Assembly: GCA_937900975.1 (NCBI GenBank)
Contig: CALCPC010000772.1
Location: 1 to 6,089, forward strand
Source: an uncultured Paracoccaceae bacterium
GTDB taxonomy: Bacteria; Pseudomonadota; Alphaproteobacteria; Rhodobacterales; Rhodobacteraceae
DNA: 6,089 nucleotides
Direction of reading: 5' to 3'
Both the position numbers and the translations under genes were made by a program. Positions 1-5,900 of the stretch are shown here, one piece after another (position 1 is the stretch's first letter; every line of letters begins with the position of its first letter). Under the pieces are notes generated by a model. The model searched no databases. It worked only from the letters and a program-made list of their open reading frames with translations, and was not told the DNA's origin.

Positions 1-485
1 CCGTGAACGGCAGTTGCTGCCTTCTCGATCTTGTGCTCTCCCCGGCGCCGGGCGCGTTTGCGAAGATCGATATCCTGGAGCCGCGCCACGATCGTGCGCC
101 GATGTGGCGGCTTCAGGCCCGCGGACAGGCAGTCCGCGTGCACATCTCGCACCAATTGCGAAATCGATGGCCGAGTTCTTTTGAGGTAGTGTTTGTTGAT
201 CGCCGCGTGGATGATCTCCTCGCGTGCCGGGTCCAGTGTCCGATGACCGACGGGTCGTCCGCGTTTGCGCTCTACCAACGACGCGACAGCCCCACCCTCG
301 CGGAACAGCTTGATTAGCCGGAAAACAGAAGCTCGACTGAGATCGAGCTCCTCAGCAAGGCGTGCAATGTCGGCGGCCGATGTCCGGCCTGGATTGTCCT
401 TCAGGAAACTACGGATCGCATCGGCGCGACCTGACGCCTCGTTCCAGAGGTCGTCGTCGATCTCGTCGGGCAGAGGATCGGTCAT
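1..485 (-). CDS. TniA/TnsB-like (Mu-type DDE) transposase, N-terminal part, runs off the left edge
   Basis: This is the large-subunit transposase that would bind the element's ends and catalyse strand transfer. About 161 residues are visible from ATG at 485-483, open to the window edge. The opening (MTDPLPDEIDDDLWNEASGR) and order of elements resemble TniA of Tn402/Tn5053 as I remember it: a short acidic leader with an LPDE-x-W-type motif, then a helix-turn-helix at about residues 35-70 (AADIARLAEELDLSRASVFR, then FREGG), a basic KRGRPVG linker, and a second DNA-binding segment at about 90-140 containing RPSISQLVRDVH and PPHRRTIVARLQD. The catalytic DDE core and Mu-type C-terminal domain would lie to the left, outside the window, so integrity cannot be judged. 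The start fits the family, but no strong ribosome binding site precedes it. It reads inward from the transposon end at 644, as tniA does. TnsB or another Mu-type IS transposase is the alternative; assignment to the superfamily is firm, to the subfamily less so. Confidence 0.85.
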   Translation of the reverse strand, partial: MTDPLPDEIDDDLWNEASGRADAIRSFLKDNPGRTSAADIARLAEELDLSRASVFRLIKLFREGGAVASLVERKRGRPVGHRTLDPAREEIIHAAINKHYLKRTRPSISQLVRDVHADCLSAGLKPPHRRTIVARLQDIDLRKRARRRGEHKIEKAATAVH

Positions 486-515
486 GGCAGTTCGGCACCG
501 AATGTGCTTCGGAGC

Positions 516-644
516 GACAGTCTCAGTTAAAGTGACAAGCTACAAGCGGAAATCTCAATTTAACTGCCCAGTCTCAAACTCGGTGCCAGCGCAAGCCGCT
601 GAAATTATTGAAGGGACAGTCTCAGATTTAAGTGCAAAGTGACA
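516..644. repeat. Transposon terminal repeat and subterminal array of transposase-binding-like motifs
   Basis: Four related motifs of about 18 bp lie in the same orientation. They are GTCTCAGATTTAAGTGCA (619-636, within the terminal 615-644), GTCTCAAACTCGGTGCC (571-587), ATCTCAATTTAACTGCC (552-568) and GTCTCAGTTAAAGTGACA (520-537). The outermost and innermost copies share a GACAGTCTCAG opening and both end in AGTGACA. Arrays of this kind at an element end are characteristic of TnsB/TniA-bound transposon ends (established knowledge). That these are binding sites is inferred from similarity and position. Confidence 0.7.
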
Positions 645-1072
645 ACCGGCGCGAGATCGCCGTGACTCAGGGCAAGATCGCCGACATCCTGCAGATGCGG
701 GGCGATCTCGACGGGGCGCTGACGCTTCATGGCGAGCGGCTCGACGTGGCGCACGAGATGCAGGACGCCGAAAGCATCGCGCATATCCAGTTCAGCCGCG
801 CGCAGATCCGCCTGGCCCGCAACGAGCATGAAGGGCCCGGGATCCAGACGATCTATGAGGAGCTGGCCGAGGCCTTCGGCGCCGCGCTGAAGATCCAGCG
901 CCCGGATGCCATCGGCCCCATCGGCAGTCTTCTCGGCCAGATCCTTGCCGCAGGGGGGCAGCGCGATCAGGCCCGTCAGGTTCTCGAGGCCGCCGCCAAC
1001 GCCTTTGCCACGCTCGGGCAGGAGGAGATGGTGGTGCAGGTAAGGGCGGCGATCAACAAGGTTGGTGGCTAA
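645..1072 (+). pseudogene. C-terminal fragment of a TPR-repeat protein, 5' part cut off by the transposon
   Basis: The open frame encodes about 142 residues of a gene that must originally have begun left of the transposon. It starts mid-repeat (RREIAVTQGKIADILQMRGD), almost identical to the TPR unit at the right end of the window. It continues through degenerate TPR-like helices (IAHIQFSRAQIRLARNEHEG, then IQTIYEELAEAFG) and ends with a capping repeat (QRDQARQVLEAAANAFATLG) before TAA at 1070-1072. Soluble helical scaffold; no catalytic residues. TPR arrays form protein- or ligand-binding superhelices (family knowledge). The shared repeat suggests the intact gene resembled the CHAT-STAND-TPR gene at 2935, but its N-terminal domains are not visible. 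The transposon end supplies an in-frame GTG at 632 (VQSDNRRE), so a short fusion ORF exists, but it has no well-spaced ribosome binding site. Confidence 0.8.
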
Positions 1073-1403
1073 CTTGGTTGAGGCTCTTGGCCGTTTCCAA
1101 AGATCATATTCTTGGGTCTCGTCGCCAGATTGTTTGAGGGGAACCCGGTGCGGTTTGCAAGGAGCACTGCCAGGGTTCTGTTCGGCAAGCACCGCGATGA
1201 GTTGAAGGTGACCGTCGCTCTCATCTTGACGGTGGCGACATGGCTTATAGTGACAGCGAGCGGGAATGAACTGCATCCTGCGATCGTTCTGGCCGATCAG
1301 GCGTGTTTTTGATCCTGTTGAGCAATCTCCGGGCAAAAAAGATCTCGCAGATTCAGAGGCCTATAGCGTCAATCAGGAGCACCCTTGCTATTCAGGTAAT
1401 GCC
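1073..1403. other. Convergent intergenic spacer without a recognisable gene
   Basis: This stretch lies between the stop of the TPR fragment and the hairpin behind the minus-strand gene. All frames are short and none has a convincing start with a ribosome binding site. The best candidate is a 66-codon plus-strand frame at 1112-1312, starting with TTG and containing one hydrophobic run (VTVALILTVATWLIVTASG); I do not recognise it and do not call it a gene. A remnant of a decayed gene or insertion is possible. Confidence 0.5.
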
Positions 1404-1426
1404 GGAGGGCCCTTCTTAGGCCCTCC
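1404..1426 (-). terminator. GC-rich hairpin, likely terminator of the 1446-2594 gene
   Basis: A perfect 8-bp stem GGAGGGCC (1404-1411) and GGCCCTCC (1419-1426) encloses a 7-base loop, starting 20 bases beyond the stop codon of the minus-strand gene. The position between convergent genes suits a terminator acting in either direction. Neither side is followed by a clear T-tract, so it may act as a 3'-end stabilising hairpin or an atypical terminator. Confidence 0.6.
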
Positions 1427-1445
1427 TGTCGTACAGTGTCATTGC

Positions 1446-2594
1446 TCAGGGACGACCGAACGGTTTGGTGGCAGTCCGGTACAGCCAGTCTGCCTGGCCG
1501 CGAACCCAGATGACTGCGGGACGGCTCCATGTCACCAACGGCGCCCAGCCGGGGCTGAAGATCGACGCATTCCAAGTGATATGCATCCAAGGCAGCAATG
1601 GGATGAAGGCAGAGACTGTGAAGTAGGGTCCGCGCCCTTCCCATTCGCCGATCCGCAGATATGCGATCCCGTCACGCCCGATCAGAAGCTTGGATCGCGC
1701 GCCGTCAACATAGCCCGAGGCGAGAGGCGTTGCAGACCCTGCACCAAAGCCCGGGCGGTTCCACGTGAAGGTCGCCACATCCGTTGCGAGCGTTGCGCCC
1801 GGATTGATCCGGAACGGGACCGCCATCGCCTGATAGTCGCGCAGCCGACCCGTATAGGCCATAACCCAGGGCCCTGCGTTCCCATAAATCCCGACCGTTC
1901 CCGTAACGAGCAGTCGGATGCCCCAACTGGTTTCAAACCCGGTTTTGGCCAGTGAGTCTCGGCTCAGGAACCCATCGAGAACGTCGCCAACTCCCCGGGC
2001 GAGTTTCCCTCCCTTGTACCAGCTATCCGCAGACTTGAGCGGTTTTGAAACTTGTTCTGCCGACCAGCCGATCGGTTGGATTGCCGCATGTATGAGCCGT
2101 GCCAAACCTCCTGTCGCAGCGTTATTGATCAAGACCGCCGCGCGCTCCGACGGAGGCGCGAGGATAGAAGCCAGTGCCGTATCGAGCGCGCGCAGGTTGG
2201 AAGCCAGTTGCGAGATCTCTTGTTCTGGTACGGTCCCAGATATAACCAGCGCTTGAAGGTCTTGGTGGGACCTGATCAGCTGAGCCACCTCTCTTTTCTG
2301 CTCTGGGCTGAGGCTGCCGAGCTTTGCTCGAAACTGCTTCAGGCGGCGGCTCGGAAAGAGATCGTAGGCGTAGTGCCCCAAAGCCCTGGCATGTTCGAGA
2401 ACTGCGTCGAGATGCTCTCCGGGGTCCGCACGGTCCCCAATCGCAAGTGCGCCCGCTGCAAGGTCAAGAGCCCCATTGAGACGGTCGTGGAAAGCCTCCC
2501 TGTGGCGGACGATATCCTCAATTCTGGCCTCCGCGTTTTCAAAGGACTTTGCGGTGATGTTGCTGATCTTTTTTCTGATTTTTTGGAGTGTCAT
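1446..2594 (-). CDS. Unrecognised 382-residue protein with Trp-rich C-terminal half, divergent from the CHAT-STAND-TPR gene
   Basis: I do not recognise a family. The start is ATG at 2594 because a strong Shine-Dalgarno, GGGAGA, sits six bases upstream; the frame stays open further upstream only because that strand is T-poor. Residues 1-150 look helical and charged (KIRKKISNITAKSFENAEAR; LKQFRAKLGSLSPEQKREVA). Residues 150-215 contain a possible hydrophobic or amphipathic stretch (RAAVLINNAATGGLARLIHA) and a Gly/Lys-rich hinge (WYKGGKLARGVGD). Residues 220-382 read as alternating aromatic/hydrophobic strands (GIRLLVTGTVGIYGN, YFTVSAFIPLLPWMHITWN). All 12 tryptophans fall in 177-382, and the protein has no cysteine. 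There is no signal peptide and no long transmembrane helix. It is divergently transcribed from the CHAT protease gene, so it could be its substrate, effector or partner; this is inference from context. It does not look like a bacterial gasdermin. Its base composition is visibly less GC-rich than the CHAT gene, suggesting a different history. Confidence 0.8.
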   Translation of the reverse strand: MTLQKIRKKISNITAKSFENAEARIEDIVRHREAFHDRLNGALDLAAGALAIGDRADPGEHLDAVLEHARALGHYAYDLFPSRRLKQFRAKLGSLSPEQKREVAQLIRSHQDLQALVISGTVPEQEISQLASNLRALDTALASILAPPSERAAVLINNAATGGLARLIHAAIQPIGWSAEQVSKPLKSADSWYKGGKLARGVGDVLDGFLSRDSLAKTGFETSWGIRLLVTGTVGIYGNAGPWVMAYTGRLRDYQAMAVPFRINPGATLATDVATFTWNRPGFGAGSATPLASGYVDGARSKLLIGRDGIAYLRIGEWEGRGPYFTVSAFIPLLPWMHITWNASIFSPGWAPLVTWSRPAVIWVRGQADWLYRTATKPFGRP

Positions 2595-2600
2595 TTTATA

Positions 2601-2606
2601 TCTCCC
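2601..2606 (-). promoter_or_regulatory. Ribosome binding site of the 382-residue protein
   Basis: The minus strand reads GGGAGA, a six-base TATAAA spacer, then ATG. This near-ideal Shine-Dalgarno decides the start at 2594 against the 175-codon upstream extension of the same frame. Confidence 0.8.
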
Positions 2607-2665
2607 GATGATTTGGGCGCTGGATTGCGCTCGTTTGGGAGAGGTGCCGTTTTGGGTGTTTGGTT

Positions 2666-2685
2666 GGGCGGGAGGGGGTTGGGGG
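2666..2685 (+). other. G-quadruplex motif in the divergent promoter region
   Basis: The plus strand reads GGG-C-GGG-A-GGGGG-TT-GGGGG, four G-runs with loops of one, one and two bases. Further runs GGGG (2694-2697) and GGG (2703-2705) follow, and GGG at 2637-2639 and 2654-2656 precede it. It meets the usual quadruplex rule (four runs of at least three G, loops of 1-7). It would form in DNA, or in the 5' leader RNA of the CHAT gene if that transcript starts upstream. Function is unknown. Confidence 0.6.
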
Positions 2686-2924
2686 TTTTGTTTGGGGTGT
2701 GAGGGTTGGTCCGCGTTTCTGGGGCTTTGCCAATGCCGCTTCAGCGCAACCCGATGTGATCGATGAGACCGGGTGCATCGATGCTGCGCGGTGTCCCTGG
2801 CGTCGGGGCGCAATGGGTCAGGCTTGTTGAGCGTCGGTGTCAGATCGCTTTTGGGTTGCATTGCGAAGGGGCTTGGATAGGCTTTTTTCGAGATCGTTCG
2901 AGTTTGATTTTGTGTTTGAGCATT

Positions 2925-2928
2925 GGGG
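2925..2928 (+). promoter_or_regulatory. Weak ribosome binding site deciding the GTG start of the CHAT gene
   Basis: GGGG lies six bases before GTG at 2935. An in-frame TGA at 2917-2919 limits the start to 2923 (TTG) or later. GTG at 2935 gives the natural-looking N-terminus VGTAYLEFEDSALL. Confidence 0.5.
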
Positions 2929-2934
2929 TTTGGT

Positions 2935-5900
2935 GTGGGCACGGCGTATTTGGAGTTTGAGGACAGTGCGCTGCTCGGGGCGGATGTGCAGATCCGTCTC
3001 ACCTTCCGGATCGACAGCGGGACGCCCACGCGGATTTCTCTGACAGAGGCACAGGTCTCGATCTGGCTGTTGCGGTACCGCGCAGCGGTGAATGCGCGGG
3101 AGCGTGGGGCGGGCGGCACGCTTCGTGAGATCGGGCAGGAGATGGCTGCGGCCCTTGATGTCGGCGGGGCGTTTTCGAACGCGCTGAAGCTCGCGGGTCA
3201 CCGGGTTTTTGAAGTGGTGATCCCGCGCGATTGCACCTCCGATCCTGTTGCGCAGATGATCGAGGATCTGCCCTGGGAACTTCTGGCGCCGGGCGGGATC
3301 CCGCTGGCGGCCGACACCACGCAGCTGTTCGCCGTCGCGCGGCGGCACGGCCGGCCGCAGCGGTCGGAGGCTGCACTGCCCGAGTACCGGGATCTCGCGC
3401 TTTTGTTCATGGCGGCCTCGCCCGAGGGGGTGAGCGAGCTCGACTACGAGGCCGAGGAAGCGGCGATCCTGACCGCGACCCAGCCCTCGCCCAGCGAACA
3501 TGCCGTGCATCTCTCGGTAGATGAGACCGGCGCGCTTGAGGGGCTGTCGCAGAGTTTGAGAGAAAGCCGTGCGGAGGCGCTTCATCTGTCCTGTCATGGC
3601 GGGCGGCGGTCCGAGACGGGCGCCTTTTTGGCCTTCGAGACCCTGGAAGGTGGGCGTCGGGAGGTGACAGCGACAGATCTGCTGACCGAGATCGGGCCCG
3701 ATTTCCCGAAGCTCGCCTTCGTCTCGGCCTGTTATACAGCGGTACGCGCCCCGATCGAGGGATCGGCGCCAGAAGAGGGCCGGCAGGGCGAGAAGGACCT
3801 GACCCGAGGCGGGCTGGCCGAAGCCGCGGCGATCTTTGCCCCAGATCCGTCCGAAGAGTTGTCTCGCGATGCGGGCTCTCGCGATGCGGGAGTGGGGCCC
3901 GGCACGGCGGAGGATTTTACCCGCCGGCTGCTCGCGCAGATTCCGAATGTCGTCGGTTGGGACGGGGCGGTCAACGACACGGAGGCGACGCTGTTTGCCG
4001 CCAGCTTTTACAAGAGCCTCGGAGCGGGGGAGGGCGTGGCGCATGCAGCGGCCCGCGGGCGGGCGCGGCTTTTGCAGGAGAGCTTCGGCGATCGGCCGTC
4101 CGCGGATTGGCACCTCGCGCGGGTGCATCTCAACGAGGCGGGCGGTGCTGCGCTCTGCCACCGGGACGGGCGGGCGCGTCCGGTCGAGACGGAGGCGAGC
4201 GAGGATTTCCTCGACCCCGACAGCCGGCGGGTCAAGGTGGCCCCCCGGCGCGAGTTCGTCGGGCGCCGGCGCGAGATCCAGAGGATCCTACGAAGCTTCC
4301 GCGCGGGCCAGCCGGTGCTGGTCCAGGGGATGGGCAATCTCGGCAAGTCGAGCGTTGCAGCGCGGGTTGCGGGGCGCGTGCGCGGGCTCACCCGCGTGGT
4401 CATCTTCGAGCGCTACGATGCCGAGAGCATCTTTGCCAGGATTGTCGACGCTCTGCCGGGAGAGGTGGCGGACCGCCTGGCAGACCGTCTCGAGGGCTGG
4501 CGCACGACGATAGCCGAGACCCCGGAGCGGTTCGAGACCGTCCTGAGGGCCCTGCTGGAATGGTCGGTCACGGTGCGGGACGAGGCGGGTCAGACAAAGC
4601 AGTTGCAAGCCGATATTCTTCTCGTTGTCGACGATCTAGAGCAGGCGCTTGAGGAGCCACAGGCGTCCGAGGTCGTGGCCGTTCCGCCGAAGTCCCCAAA
4701 ACTGCGGGCCTCACTTGCGGCGCTTCTGCGGGCCTTCGATCGTGCGCAGACCCGATCCCGGCTGCTCTTCACCAGCCGCTACGATGTTGCGCTTGAGGAC
4801 ATTACCGGCCGGGATCTGGCCGATCCTGCAAGGCTGATCCGCGTGCCCCTGACGCCGATGAAGGCGCGGAGCCAGGCAAAGCAGTTGCGGGCTTTTGCCC
4901 GCGCGCAGGACCTCGAGGATCGGCTCACGGAGGAGACCTGGCCCTGGATCGACCGCGCGGCCAAGGCCGCGGGGGGCAATCCCTGGATCCAGCGGATGCT
5001 GCAGGAGCCGGTGCTGCGCGGGGAAGTTGAGGCGACCGAGCCCGCGATCCTGGCGCTCGAGGCCTACCGCCGGGACGGCACGAAGCCCGAGGACGGCTCG
5101 AAGACCTCCGAGTTCCTGGCGCGCGAGATCGTCGAGCGCCTCGGCGAGGCTCTGACCGACGATCAGCGCCGCGCGCTCCGCGCCGCCACGCTCTTTTCCG
5201 AGGGCGTGCCGATCCCTCACGCGGCCCTCGACGCGGTCGCCGCAGAAGCGGACGTGCCGGATCCCGCCCGCGCCCGCGCCCGGCTGATGGCCCTCGGCCT
5301 TCTCGAGCCCATGGGCGAGATCGCGGCCCATCCCAAAGCGCGCCCCCACCCCCACGCCACCCTCAACCCCCTCGCCCGCGGCCTCACAGACCCGATCGAG
5401 CCAGCCCACACTTCAGCCTACGCCAAAGCAGCGTTGCCGCCGCTCTGCACGGCCTGGCGAAGCGATGCGGGCGCCTTTCCAGTGTCTTCCCAAGGCGTCG
5501 AGGCCGCCCGGATCGCTCTCGCCGCGGGCGCGGCGCCGGATCTAACGGCCGCCGCGCTCGAGGCTGGGGTGGCATTCCTGTGGCGGGTCGAAGACAGGGC
5601 CCAGGCCGCTCTGACGCTCCTCCTTGCGGGGCTTGACGGGCTTCCCGCCGACCGCGCGCTCGATGCCGATCTTCTGCGCTGCGGGGTGGAGGCGGCGGAC
5701 CAGCTCGGGCAGGGCGAGATCCTCGACACCCTGCTGTCCCGCCCCGTCAGGCAAGCTGGGTCCAATGACCCGGACGCCATTTCCGCCCTTGCCCGGCTTG
5801 ACCTCCGCCGGAGCGAGCGCCTCCTTCGCTCGGGCGATCCCGCTGGCGCTCTGGCGACGGCAGAGCGCGCCCACGCAGCCCTGAAGGCCCTGCCCGATGA

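Larger units (their letters stand above)
1..644. mobile_element. One end of a Tn402/Tn5053-like (TniA-type) transposon; other end outside window
   Basis: The element comprises the transposase start, a ~160-bp leader carrying repeated binding-site-like motifs, and a terminal TGACA at 640-644 (TGTCA read inward). The outer boundary is set by comparison within the window: bases from 645 on match the TPR DNA from 6023 on at 62 of 67 positions, while bases left of 645 do not match. Tn402-family elements begin with TGTCA and make 5-bp target duplications (established knowledge), so ACCGG at 645-649 is the candidate duplication; the partner copy would lie beyond the left edge. Accessory genes such as tniB, a resolvase or cargo cannot be seen. 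Confidence 0.8.
2595..2934. promoter_or_regulatory. Divergent intergenic region expected to hold both promoters
   Basis: The 340 bases between the two divergent starts are strikingly G/T-rich on the plus strand. I find no convincing sigma-70 -35/-10 pair. Operator-like elements include two ATCGAT sites 18 bp apart (2759-2764 and 2777-2782), the second inside the palindrome GCATCGATGC (2775-2784). There are also two TTCGAG copies ten bases apart (2887-2892 and 2897-2902), just upstream of the CHAT gene. Coregulation of the two genes from this region is inference; no transcription factor is assigned. Confidence 0.45.

Noticed and set aside
516..537. Inner repeat ending in TGACA as the true transposon end
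   Set aside because: The TPR paralogue match starts at 645, not 538, so the outer copy is the end.
265..642. Plus-strand frame across the transposase start and transposon end
   Set aside because: It is antisense to the recognisable TniA-like helix-turn-helix and runs through the terminal repeats; Ser/Arg-rich shadow.
1112..1312. Small 66-residue possible membrane protein
   Set aside because: It starts with TTG, has no ribosome binding site and matches nothing I know; one hydrophobic run is not enough to call a gene.
605..1336. 243-codon minus-strand frame over the TPR fragment
   Set aside because: It is antisense to TPR-coding sequence that matches the paralogue, and it crosses the transposon junction.
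1446..2594. Identification of the unknown protein as a bacterial gasdermin
   Set aside because: It is longer than typical bacterial gasdermins, lacks the N-terminal cysteine, and its N-terminal half looks helical; I see no gasdermin sequence signature.
2595..3119. Upstream extension of the 382-residue protein to a 557-residue form
   Set aside because: The extension is Pro/Gln/Ser/Arg-rich low-complexity translation of a T-poor strand, overlaps the CHAT start antisense, and lacks the strong ribosome binding site present at 2601-2606.
2818..4161. Long minus-strand frame opposite the CHAT gene
   Set aside because: It is antisense to clear CHAT and linker coding sequence, Arg/Pro-rich and family-less, as expected for a shadow frame in GC-rich DNA.
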